A stretch of 64,000 nucleotides of DNA from Eupeodes corollae (Eukaryota > Arthropoda > Insecta > Diptera > Syrphidae), in NCBI RefSeq assembly GCF_945859685.1, contig NC_079147.1, positions 85,056,315-85,120,314 of the forward strand. Direction: 5' to 3'. The position numbers and the translations under genes are program-made. This document shows, piece after piece, positions 35,090 to 45,304 of the stretch (position 1 is the stretch's first letter; every line of letters begins with the position of its first letter). Under the pieces are notes generated by a model. It searched no databases. It saw only the letters and a list, made by a program, of their open reading frames with translations, and was not told the origin of the DNA.

Positions 35090-35690
35090 TTTTTCTTTCG
35101 TACCATTTGATTCAAGACGGATCCAAAATATAAATTCTGGTGTGCCCCAGGGTTCGAACCTTTCTCCGACACTCTTCCTCATTTTAATAAAGTATCTATT
35201 GTCTGCAATTTCTAATGCAATTGATTGTTTTGCTGCCTCTAGTACTTTTATCTTCTTATATTCGTTTCTACACTTACATCTCTCCTCATCGTATGTGGAA
35301 CTACAACGACAAAAGCTCATTAAAATCCGACCTACAAAGCATTGTACAATAGGAACTATGAAATGGCGTGGAATTTAATGCTTAGAAAACCGAATGCTTT
35401 CTTGACTTGTTAAAGCGAGGTAAAACTTCTTGCCAATATATTTGAGTGAATCTTGCATCAATGAAATTGACCATCTCGATCACATACGCGATGTCGGTGA
35501 AAATGTCGCAAGATGCAGTTTTCTGAGACGATGCAGGAAATTTGTCTTTACTTCTGTAAACATATGTACGTCCAAAACTTGAGTATATCTTCCATCTCTG
35601 GGCGTGTGGTTCAGCAAATAACTTAAACTAACTGATGGAATGGACAAATTTAATGATGACAAGAAAGAATTGCTTGGATTCAAATATCTA
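35090..35690 (+). mobile_element. LINE family C fragment
   Basis: Plus-strand frames show RRIQNINSGVPQGSNLSPTL (RT motif B, 35115-35175) and FLILIKYLLSAISNAIDCFA with the catalytic ADD replaced (AAS). A degraded piece of the region after motif C near 35480-35640 follows. This is the same family as 6060-7945 and 51960-52060. Confidence 0.7.
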
Positions 35691-37559
35691 AGGAACTATG
35701 TCCAAAAAAATTTCGTAACTCTTAAATAAAGTCCACAAAACTCAGGCGCAAACGAAAACAAAATATAAGTTTCAATCATTATTTATAATATTTATTACAA
35801 CGAATGTGGACATACAAACCGTTGGATTAAAGTCTAAATAAATTGAATTCAAGCGAAACGTGCAGCTCATTTAAATATGTACATATTTACATATATATCA
35901 TATTACAGTCATTTGTTGTAATAATAAAAATAACAAGCATTTTTGTGCATACATCATGTAGCTACAGAAAAATAATATTGTAAACACTCGTAGATTTAAA
36001 GCTTAAACAAAACATTCGTTACCCTCCATTAGAGGCATCAATTATACTGATTTATTTTAATAATAATCGTAATCATTATCATCATCATCATCAAAGTCAT
36101 CATTGTAATTAATTTCTTCTCTGACATTTTTTCCAAGGGCATTTATTACCACATACTGTTTTGTTAATCTTTTTTTCGCCATCAGCCCTCCAATTGTTGT
36201 TTCTTGGTGTAAAATGTGACTTTCTTATGATGTGATTTGAATATAAGATCAACACGCTATCGTTCCAAAGGGTAACTTTATAGTTAGTAATTAAGAATTA
36301 CATTAACCCTAAGTTGTAGAACGAGCAACCGTCAAAAAAAGAGGAAACGACTTCTAATTTTAGTAGTTTGTGGGTGTTTTAATAAGTGACCAAAATGTAA
36401 TGAATGACCTTTCTTTTGTTTTAGATTTTGACATTGAAAGAGGAGAGGAGGAGAATATAATTGGAAATAAAAGTAACAAATAAATTTCCAAAAGATAATG
36501 TAAACAACATTTGGCATTTTATTTGGAGGACTCCTTCCATTTTTCAAGTTATGGGACATAGAAACACATTAAATAGTCGTTAATAGTAGAAAATATGAAA
36601 TATAAATTGTGGCCAACAAAAGTTTTTTGTTTTATATATTTGAGTCTTGTTTATGATTTTATTTGTTAAGGATTCATAAATGTGGTTTCCGAGAGTGTCA
36701 CAGGCAAGTGTGGTAAGAAAATTTAAATACAGGAAATGTTTGTACCTTTAGTTCGATGTATTTCTTCAAATGTTTCTTAGAAGAATATGCATATAGAAAA
36801 AGCATTATTAGGTTTACGACCTTCGTGACAATAGCAGTTTTCTGAATGTGCAAAATAACCTTTTTCAAACACTTTCTCAATTAAGTATGGATTTCAAAAA
36901 CTAAAACACACAGTAGTACTTTCTTTCTTTCGCATTCACTTCTTTCATTCTGTGAAGATATGTTAAAACATATTTTATTGGTTTAGGTTAGGAAACGTAT
37001 TTTGTTGAGTGTGACTTAAACGAAGAAATGCTTTAGCTTTTATTTTTGCACACATATCGATATTGAATAGTAATAAAAACACACGATTTAATCGTAAATA
37101 TTTGCATTAGAAATATTTTGAATAGGTGTTAAGAAGAGCGTGAAAATGTAATAATATCAATTGAACCATGGCAATGCCATGTAACACGAACATTATTTCT
37201 TACTCTTGGCTGTTGATACACAAAGTACATTAAAACCAATGAATTAGAATGTGTATTACACTTCGTGTCACATGAATAGGGACAAGCTTTTTTTCATTTT
37301 TTGTTTGCCGATATTTTTCAAACCATTACATTTTTTGAAAAAACCAAAATGTGAAGTGAATGAGGTATGCATTTTGGATTAATACAAGTCTTATGGCAGT
37401 TTCCCCGAAGAAGGTCATAAAAAGTACTTGTTTTTTTTTTTGTGTCACATGAATAGAGACAAGATCTAAATGTACGTAGCAGCGTTTTTTTAAATCCATA
37501 AAAGGATACTGTAATTGCTTAGGAGCTTAATACTATAATTAATATCTTACCGGGATCTT
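35691..37559. other. Largely non-repetitive region
   Basis: Apart from the exon candidate at 36057-36233, no gene is recognised. Two direct copies of a TCACATGAATAGNGACAAG motif lie at about 37267 and 37444. Confidence 0.35.
36057..36233 (-). CDS. Candidate terminal coding exon with acidic C-terminus
   Basis: A minus-strand frame runs from about 36233 to a TAA at 36057. From the internal ATG at 36182 it reads MAKKRLTKQYVVINALGKNV, then REEINYNDDFDDDDDNDYDY and a final Y. The sequence is well balanced up to the Asp/Tyr-rich end, unlike chance translation of AT-rich DNA. It could be a short peptide gene or the last exon of a gene whose other exons lie at higher coordinates; an upstream AG (near 36235) could be an acceptor. 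The CAT-repeat encoding the Asp run may simply be a microsatellite. Not recognised. Confidence 0.25.
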
Positions 37560-39040
37560 GGCAAAACCTTATGTGTATAGGAAAAATTAGGTTTTCCTTC
37601 GGCTTTTTTGGTCACTTTGATCCTGGCAATGAAACAAGGTTGTTACATTAACTATTCCCGACGTTTCGGCAGGGGTTGCTGCCTTCCTCAGGGGAACTTT
37701 ATTAAACATGAAATATAAAACACATAGTACAATATTGTGGACAACAAGAATAAGAAAAAACTTACAATTTAACAATTAAATTTTAAAACAGTGTAAAAAA
37801 ACACTTCTAATTAAGAAGTTCATTCTATAACTACAAAAAAAAAAAAAGAGAAAACTCTTATGAGGAACCAAGTGAGCAATATACAGATGATATACTCTGT
37901 GTGTCTTGCTTGCGATTCATATTGTTTTTGTTGTTCAGGATATGGAGCGTTTCATTCTATGTTTTTCCGTTTGAAGAACTTTAATACCATCGAAATCCGG
38001 AGAATGACCTTTGTCTATTGAATGGGCCGCCAATGCGGTTTTAGCCAGGTTATTGTTTTTGATGTCAGATTTGTGGTTGGACAATCTTTGGCGCAAGAAT
38101 TGTTTGGTGGTTCCGATGTAGCAAAGGTTACATGTTTCGTCAGGTTTACCTTTGCAGTTTATTTTATAAATCACATCAGTGCGTTTATCTCTGTCTATTT
38201 TGGTCTTTAGTTTGGTGAAAAGGTGTCTAATTGTCTGGTTAGATTTAAAAGCCAATCGGACATCTTGGATGTTTTTGGTGACAACTTGCTTAAAACTCTC
38301 AGCCAGTTTTGGAACGTAAACAATGCTTTTGAAGTATCCTTTGTTGTTATCCTCACTTTGTTGTTTAGCGCGTCTGCATTGTTGTTGTAAAATTAAGCCA
38401 CGAATAATTGCTGGCGGGAAACCGTTGTCGCTTAAAATTTTGGTCATTTTGATGGTATTTGAATGGTGGAATCTTACGTCACTTAACGTAAAAACATTGT
38501 TAATTAAATTGGAAGCTGTGTTGAAGATTATGTGTTTGGCTTGGTTGGACCGGAAATTGATCAGACGTCCTGATGCTCTTGGTTTTTGAAACCAATCAAA
38601 CGACAATTGAGTGTCCATACGGTAGATTTTGACATCAAGGAACGATATAGAACTGTTATTTTCGTTTTCAACAGTGAACTGTAGTTTGGAGTGGAATCCG
38701 TTTAGGATCAATAATAAGCCTGCGACTTTATATTTGTCCATAACCGCAAATATGTCATCAACATATTTCACTATAAAATTTGGCTTTGCATTACCAAATC
38801 AGCAATAGTGGGCGAAAGAGGGTTACCCATTGGCATTCCAAAAATTTGTTTGTAGATAATGTCCTTAAACTGCAAATAGTTGTTGTCTTTTAAGCAAAAA
38901 TCCATGATTTCAATAAATTTAGTTTGGCTGATTTTGGTATGTCTGCTAATCGTATCCCATTTCTTTTTAATAATATTAATAGCCAATTGTACTGGGATGT
39001 TAGTAAATAATGAAATAACATCAAAACCATCCATTTTATA
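37560..39040 (-). mobile_element. Penelope-like retroelement, 5'-truncated, RT plus GIY-YIG endonuclease
   Basis: Penelope-like elements encode an RT related to telomerase followed by a GIY-YIG endonuclease. Here the RT begins at motif A (MDGFDVISLFTNIP, 39034), continues through KQIFGMPMGNPLSPTIADLV (motif B) and, after a frameshift near 38780, YVDDIFAVMDKYK (catalytic motif C, 38765). SISFLDVKIYR and a thumb-like region follow. The GIY-YIG domain shows VIYKINCKG, CNLCYIGTTKQFLRQRL and HKSDIKNN with GHSPDFDGIKVL (38200-37990). The 3' flank contains a hammerhead-like motif. RT upstream of motif A is missing, so the element cannot be active. Confidence 0.9.
37654..37697 (-). ncRNA. Minimal hammerhead ribozyme motif of the Penelope-like element
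   Basis: Minus strand, 5' to 3': GUUCCC (stem I, 37697-37692), CUGAGGA (catalytic core, 37691-37685), one A, GGCAG-CAACCC-CUGCC (stem II hairpin), GAAA (37667-37664), then C-GUC with a very short stem III, then GGGAAU (37659-37654), which pairs with the first GUUCCC. This satisfies the CUGANGA...GAAA core and predicts cleavage after GUC at 37660. Hammerheads with minimal stem III are established in Penelope-like elements. The single A before stem II is a small deviation; activity is not shown. Confidence 0.75.
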
Positions 39041-39450
39041 CCCAGCAAAATTAGAACAACTACCTCAAGGACCCAGAGAGGTATAAAAAAAACACGAAGG
39101 AAGAGTCAAGAAAGTCACGTCATTTCAAGCTGCTCCAAATTTAAGGCTTTCTAAATTAGCAATTGTATGCTGAACGCAAGAACCAGCGCAACAAATCACA
39201 TTAGGTGCAATCGAGCTTGACATACCGTCGTCTTTTCCAATTAAAACAAATTTAATTTGAGCGGTCCTGACAAAAATAGCTGCTATTTCCATGATTTAAG
39301 AAAGGAAGAAAACTATCTTGAAAAACGGCACAGCAAAGGAGGAGGTATAATGGTTTGGGAGCAATCACCTATTACGGGACCTTGGAGCTGGATTTTCAAA
39401 GATCTAAAATGACTGCAATCAGTTACAAATTGATCCTGGTTTTCTGATCG
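39041..39450 (+). mobile_element. Tc1-like transposase fragment
   Basis: Plus-strand frames include RKENYLEKRHSKGGG and IMVWGAITYYGTL-type sequence around 39310-39390, the hallmark GGSVMVWG block of Tc1-like transposases just after the first catalytic Asp. Frames are broken and no TIR is seen. It abuts the family A fragment. Confidence 0.65.
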
Positions 39451-39453
39451 GTC

Positions 39454-40498
39454 ATCCATGATGCTGGAAGCATGTCTAGCGTCGATCGCAGTATGGTCAA
39501 TCTGGTTGACGGTAGATTTATCTAGAGAACTCCAAGTTCCTTTGTGGATGTTGAGGTGTGGAAAACGCGTAACATGACGTTTCGCCCCACAGCAAAATCG
39601 ATGAGTCTGAATCCGTTATCTCAAGTGTTGTCTTAAAGGCTGTTTTTTTCGGTTAGTTTACTAAAGATGTCGTCCCTTGCTAGCTTTTAATACCGTAGCT
39701 AGGACACTGCTCATATGTTTTGTCCAAGAGCTCTAAGAACATATCCTTGGCGTTGTCATCTTTCTCTTCTGTGAGGGTGTGTGAGCGGATATGAGGCTAA
39801 TGTTGCCGAATTTATCCTCGATGCGGATGGTCATGAAGCGCTCGTTGATGCACCTATAGCTCACTTGTTGCTTAAGTCTAGGATGACTAAGCCGCATCCA
39901 AATAAGTGTTGATGGTTTTCTCGGTAGCAGTCACCATATTAAATACCGCAGTTTTTCATCCTATCGTATTTCCTGGATGGCGGTGATGTCTGCTTTATAG
40001 CAGTCTAGGGTCTCCGCTAATTTTTCGGATGCACGTGATCTGTTAAGGGACCTAACATTCCACGTGCATATCCGAAGTTCGTTGTCCTTAATTCGTTTGC
40101 GTGGGTTGTCAGGAAGTCACCCTGACGCACGACCTTCAACCTGAAATACCAGGTCCTTACAGGCCTGGGCTTCGAAAATGTCGTAGTAGATCTATAAGGT
40201 GTTCACTAAATAGTTCAACCCTACTGGAACTGCAGACGCCACCGTTAAATCCATCTCGGGAATTGCTCCGCTGCCGTCTGGATGAAAGGAGTGGTGCCTT
40301 TGTGGAAACACATCTCCTCCCTCTCTTGTTTCCTGCCCTCCCATCTCGTTTCCTGCCCCCAACAACTTTCCACCCGACTTAGAACCCAATTTTCAATTGA
40401 GGTACTAGGCACCCGATGTTTACCGCGGGGAGCTAAGAATAGGAGTTGATAGACAGAGCTGGGTTTTAAATGCACATGTCTACCATTTGAACATTAAC
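39454..40498 (-). mobile_element. 5' third of RTE-like LINE family A
   Basis: It matches 22190-23342 block for block: the HASSIMD region, AACATGACGTTTCGCCCCAC, GGGACCTAACATTCCACGTG and the leader. It contains only the endonuclease and 5' region, with many lesions. The 3' two thirds are absent, which is unusual for LINEs (normally 5'-truncated) and implies a later deletion or breakage. Confidence 0.75.
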
Positions 40499-40499
40499 A

Positions 40500-42064
40500 C
40501 TTTTACTTACAGCAGCGATATTTTCAGTGGCACGAACGAAAACAATGATCCACAGGCCTTGCTATATCTGTAATACATCCAGTCTCTTCAAATTTCTTAA
40601 CAATTTTGCCAATTGCTTGCGTAGTTGGATGATTATGTGCCATAATCTCCTCTTAAAGCCCGATATGTGGCTGTGGACGAATCACCATATTTGTAGGTGG
40701 TCTTAATAATTTGTATGCATTCTGCGATAGTAAAGCGATTAATTCTTGAAAATGTGAGACTTTCAAATGCAAAAAAGGATTGGTTTAACAACTTATTTTG
40801 ACATATGTTAAACTCCAGCCCTTTACAGTGGCTGACAAAAGTCTACGTACGACAACTATTTCCCCATCAAAATTAGTTGAAAACCAATGTAAGCAAATGT
40901 AATGATACAGTTTTGTTTAAAATGGTTTTTTTAATAACATTACACAAAAAACAAGTGAATTAATTTTAACTTAAAATGTTATTTACAAAAAATGTAAAAA
41001 AATGATTAACAAGAGTCTACATGCGATATGTGAACTAACATAAAAATGGTCCTCAAGTCTTAAATTAAAAAAAAAAATCAATATTTTGTCGGGTCACTAC
41101 GAGCATCTATAACTGCCAGTAGTCGTCTGGGCAACGAAGAAACTAAATGTTTGAGCTCAGTGGATGTAATATTTTGCCATTCTACCTGGAGCTTCTCCTT
41201 AAGCATTGTAGAACTGCTAAAATTATGTTTTCGGATTTTTCGCTGTAGAATCTCCCACACGTGCTCAATAACATTCAAGTCCAGGCTTTCCAAACGAAGT
41301 TTTGATTTTTATCGCTTATAAAAGGGTTTTTCTAGGAGTTTTGCTGTGGTAACCGTTTTTATTCAAAGTTCTTTGAATAATGCGTGGATGCACAATAGTT
41401 TCCGATCTTGTCGCGAGGTCTTGGGCCAATGATGTGGCATTAACTTTTGGATTTTTCTAAACTTCTTTTAAGATGAAGCTTATTTCTCTTCGATTGAGTT
41501 TTTTCGGGCGTCCACTACGCGGATTGTTTTCAACTGCACCAGTATTATTAAAGTTACTAAATATGCTTTGAACTGTGGACTTACTTAAATTTAATAGCTC
41601 TGCTACATCACCAAAAGATTTTCCTTCGTTTCTATGTCTTATAACCAAATTTCGGACATTAATTGAAATTTCTTTGCGAGAAGCCATTATTAACAATAAA
41701 AATTTGTTGAAACTGTTTAAACTTCGCTTCGACTGTTTACTACTTTGTATAATGCTTTGGTACAATAAAAAACCAAGAAAATAAATAAATTACGGTAATT
41801 CTCGTTTAGTTGTCAGCAACAAAAACAGTGCTATCGGTCGTATGTACATTTTTGTCAGTGTTTTTAATTGTTTTTAGTTAAAATATTTTAAAGAAAAAAA
41901 TCCAAGTTTGTTTTTTTCGTCTAAGAATAATAAAAATAGATTTAAAAACAAACTTTATCATTATTTTTATATTTAAAGCTTTTGTTTTTATAAAATGGCA
42001 AAAAAGTGGTCGTACGTAGACGTTTGTCGACCACTGTACTGTTGAAACTGCAAAATAGATAACG
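40500..42064 (-). mobile_element. Family E transposon N-terminal half, split by a Tc1-like insertion
   Basis: The coding relic at 40500-40760 gives on the minus strand INRFTIAECIQIIKTTYKYG, STATYRALRGDYG, ASNWQNC (degenerate IGKIVKKFEE) and a paired-type helix-turn-helix pattern. It continues into the ACTCCAGCCCT leader at 40811-40822, is interrupted by the Tc1-like element and resumes at 42037 with AAAATAGATAACGCATTA, equivalent to the AAAATGGATAACCCGTTA terminus of the copy at 62384-63139. Confidence 0.75.
40826..42036 (-). mobile_element. Tc1-like element with intact TIRs, internally deleted
   Basis: The ends are near-identical 28-bp inverted repeats beginning CAGTGG (40826-40853 and 42009-42036), each flanked by TA, the Tc1/mariner target duplication. 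The 1.21-kb body carries a split transposase on the minus strand. The N-terminal part (41687-41457, from the Met of MASRKEISINVRNL) has the helix-turn-helix (FGDVAELLNLSKSTVQSIF) and the GRPKKLNRRE linker. The C-terminal part (41293-41078) has DLNVIEHVWEILQRKI with the third catalytic Glu. The first two catalytic Asp blocks are missing, so the element is non-autonomous. Confidence 0.9.
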
Positions 42065-43140
42065 CATTATTTTCGGCACCTGGTAGTCAGTCAATGTACT
42101 AACAAATGCAAATATTTTTCTTTCGATTTTTCTGTCAATGCATTTTCCATAAGAAAAATTCAAAAAGCTGGCGATAATATTGTTATATTACTCTAAAATA
42201 ATCGATTTTTATTGTGATGTACCCTTAATCTTATTGCCTTCGCTGAAATAAAAATATCAATTCCATTCTGTTCTTCAAGAAATTCTTACTGGCAGCACTT
42301 CAAACGAAAAACTGTTATATGACATTGTTTCATTTCCACATTCCACCAACTTCGGTCATTTTATAACAGAAAAACAAAACCTAATCGAATTTGGCAATGG
42401 ATTGGCATCTTTTTGCTGTCGCTGTCGGTTTTGGTATTTTTCTCTCGCGTGTGGATATTTTACCGAATTTCTTAATTTAATTATAGCATATTTTATTGTT
42501 CAAAGAGTTTCCATCTTTGTTTTAAAATGTTCAATTAATCCTCTATGAACTGAGGTGTGTGGTAAAAGTTAATAATTATAAATAAAATACTTAGTGTAGC
42601 GGTTATAAAATACAAAAAATTATGGTGAAATATTTTGTCTGGCTTTTGGGGGTTGTTGGTTAAATAGTGGGTGCTCTTGTGTCCAAAAAGTTGAGAAAAT
42701 TAAAAATGTCGGAAAAACGACAAACATCGCAATTGATTTGTTCTCTTTTATTCAAAAAATATTCTTATAAAATTGTTTTATGTTTTCTTTTTATAAATAT
42801 TTCAGTGTTTTTCTTTTGAAAAAATGTGTGAATTTTAACAACTTGTAAAAATGAATTTATGCTTTTGTTGGCGATACCCGTGGTTTTTCGCGTTTTAGGT
42901 TATGTGGAGCCTAGGGAGCGGAAAAATGTATTCCGGCTTTTGGTTGTTGTTTGATGCATATCAATGAGACAACCATTATGGAAAATAGAGAGGGAAATTG
43001 CATTAAAGTCTCTTAACCAGTCATAATAACCTTGGAACTAGTAAAGTAGGCTATTCTTAAGTTGTCTTTCATTTTTTTTATTCAATTCATTGAATATAAA
43101 GTGCATCAAGAAAAAAATGAATGTGGAAGTATTAATTAAC
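42065..43140. other. No gene recognised; possible promoter-like stretch
   Basis: AT-rich with short frames only. Around 42330-42460 the composition becomes more balanced, with a short ATG frame (27 codons), which is not convincing as a gene. Confidence 0.35.
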
Positions 43141-43760
43141 ACTTGTATGCACTCAGAAGTCAGTGATGGGCACGTACGAGAGTAGACGTTTGTCCACATA
43201 CAAAACCTTATATTCTAAAAGGTTTTTAAAAGGCTCATCGCCCTTGTCGTACAATCGAATTCATTGTTTATATGATATCTAGGTATTATATTCACATGGA
43301 AGATGAAACTTTATGACTTTGGTGGTGATGCTGGTGATATGTTTCCTATTACCAACTTTACCAACATAAGTTCCTTGTCGGCTTCTCAGGTATTGCCTTT
43401 GTCGTTGTTCTTCGCAAAAGTATTTAAGATTTTGTATACAATGCCAAAGTGTGTACAAGACCAGTTTTTCGTGTATGGAGAGCTTATTCGAAGGTTATTT
43501 GTCTGTGAACGTATTTTGAAAGGAGAAGAGCTATCTGGAACAATTAGTAACACAAAATATAAAACTTTTGGTGTCAGATCAGAAATGTTCTTATGTTTGC
43601 TTTTCAATAAATCGATCAATCGAGAACAAGATTTATTGCACTTGTTTTTTTTTTTCAAATTTTTGTTTTAAAAGATTTGTATGTAAACAAAACAATAACA
43701 ATGAAAATACAACAGCTACCATTAACTTCCAAGGGAGATGGACAGATTTCAGAATACTGA
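43141..43760 (-). mobile_element. Possible LINE 3'-end relic
   Basis: The minus-strand frame (43658-43386) includes IRSQTNNLRISSPYTKNWSC followed by THFGIVYKILNTFA. This resembles the R-T-N-L-PR-T...VKIWNNLP ending of Jockey/CR1-type RT ORFs. No RT core is present. The opposite strand also has a 122-codon frame (43303-43671) with no resemblance. Confidence 0.3.
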
Positions 43761-44019
43761 ATTAGATTTTTTTCAGCCAAAGTTGAACATATGTAGCTTC
43801 AGGATGTTAATTCTCAGTTTGATATTTTTCAATTTCGAACTCTAGAGTTCTAAACTAAATTTTCTGAGGGCGATTTTGTTCACTGTTGTTGAACTTGCCG
43901 GAAAATCCAGAGTTGCATACAACTCCAGACACTTGGTTGTAACTCGAAATTTTATCGAAAAGTTGAAAATTGTTTTGTTTTTTGACTGTTTCAACTCTTA
44001 GGTAGGTAGAAATGGCGAT

Positions 44020-45290
44020 CTCAAGGCAACCTAGCCTGAGATCCAATTAGCGCTGTAGTGCGCCGTTTTGATACCAAAAACTCGTTTGACCTGTGATAGA
44101 AAGGCATAGATTTATAGAGAAGCTTTATAGCGATTATGTCAGAGCCATTTTGTCGCATTGAGAAAAATATTAGATCTCTAATCTTTGTCTCAGATAGCTC
44201 ATCAAGTTCGTGAAAGAATGCTTTACCAAAGTATTTCATTATAGTGTTTGCCAAGGCAGGAGATTTGCAGAGGAAATGGATTATCGTTTCACTTTCTCTT
44301 TGGTCACTACAACTACGGCAAAAGGTGTTGTAGGAGATACCCAACTTCTCCGCATGAACTCCTATAGGCCAATGTCCGGTACAAACCGCAACAATCCTGG
44401 CTATGTCTTGCCTTGGCCTGCATAGAAGATCGTGTGGGCCATATCTTCCTAGATATATGTAATGCAGTTGGGTAAATTGGTCCACCTTCGGTTTGATTCA
44501 GTTTGGTAGATAGAAAAGATTTTACCCTTCATAGCACAAAGAGGAATGTTAACCATTTCCGCAAGTGAGCACCATTTCCGCAAGTGAGCTATGAAGGGCC
44601 GATCCTTGCCTGGCTAGCTCGTCAGCCCGTTCATTTCTCACGATACCACCATGGCCCGGAACCCAGATCAGGGTGACACCGAGGTTAATATTCAGGCTCG
44701 CAAGCTCATTCCGACATTGCTGGACCAATTTAGATGAGGATATGGCCGAGTTAATGGCTTTGACAGCTGCCTGACTGTCTGTAAAGATAGCCGCATTTCG
44801 GTTTTGGTTTGGGCTTTGTTTAAGTATCTTACATGCCTCCCTTATTGCCAGCAGTTCAGCCTGAAAAACGTTAGCAAAGTCAGGAAGCCTAAAGGATTTG
44901 GCTACATTTATGGACTCAGAAAAGATCCCAGAACCAACTCCGCACTCCATCTTTGAGCCGTCAGTAAAGATGGTTGTGTCGAAACCTTTCGACACGATGT
45001 CATCCTCCTAATCTTCTCTGGATGAGAAAATAACCTTAAAACCCTTACTTAGGCTCAAAGTAGGAGTGCAGTAGTCAGTGTCTACCGAGATAATATCTGA
45101 GGGAATCAATTTCGTTGTGTTGCTGTGACCATAAGGTTTTGACAACCAGCTGTTCGATTCCTTCAGCCTAATAGCGCTGCAGGAAACTATGTATTTAATA
45201 AAAAGGTCGATTGGTAGAAGATCCAAAATAACTTTTAAGGCGTCCGTTGGGCAATTACGCTCTTACTTTAGAAGTTTAGAGACTCAACTT
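44020..45290 (-). mobile_element. I/LOA-like LINE (family B), RNase H and C-terminus
   Basis: Sister copy of 19195-20187, in the other orientation. It encodes KGFDTTIFTDGSKMECGVGS, FQAELLAIREACKILK, FTDSQAAVKAINSA and LIWVPGHGGIVRNERADELA (44995-44600). A short tandem duplication near 44570-44590 (CTCACTTGCGGAAATGGT) then shifts the frame. The downstream part keeps FCRSCSDQRESETIIHFLCK (44390-44260) and SPALANTIMKYFG. RNase H acidic residues are all present; G replaces S after the catalytic His. It ends near 44020. Confidence 0.85.
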
Positions 45291-45304
45291 TCGATTTGAC
45301 ATTT

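Noticed and set aside
37267..37465. Direct repeats TCACATGAATAGNGACAAG as an LTR pair
   Set aside because: Similarity extends over only about 25 bases and no retroviral-type coding lies between.
42640..42810. Short ATG frames (27-38 codons) near 42395 and 42700
   Set aside because: Too short, A/T-rich codons, no conserved motif or splice context.
43303..43671. 122-codon plus-strand frame as a gene
   Set aside because: No family resemblance, ends in a poly-Phe string from a T-run, and the opposite strand has a more LINE-like pattern.
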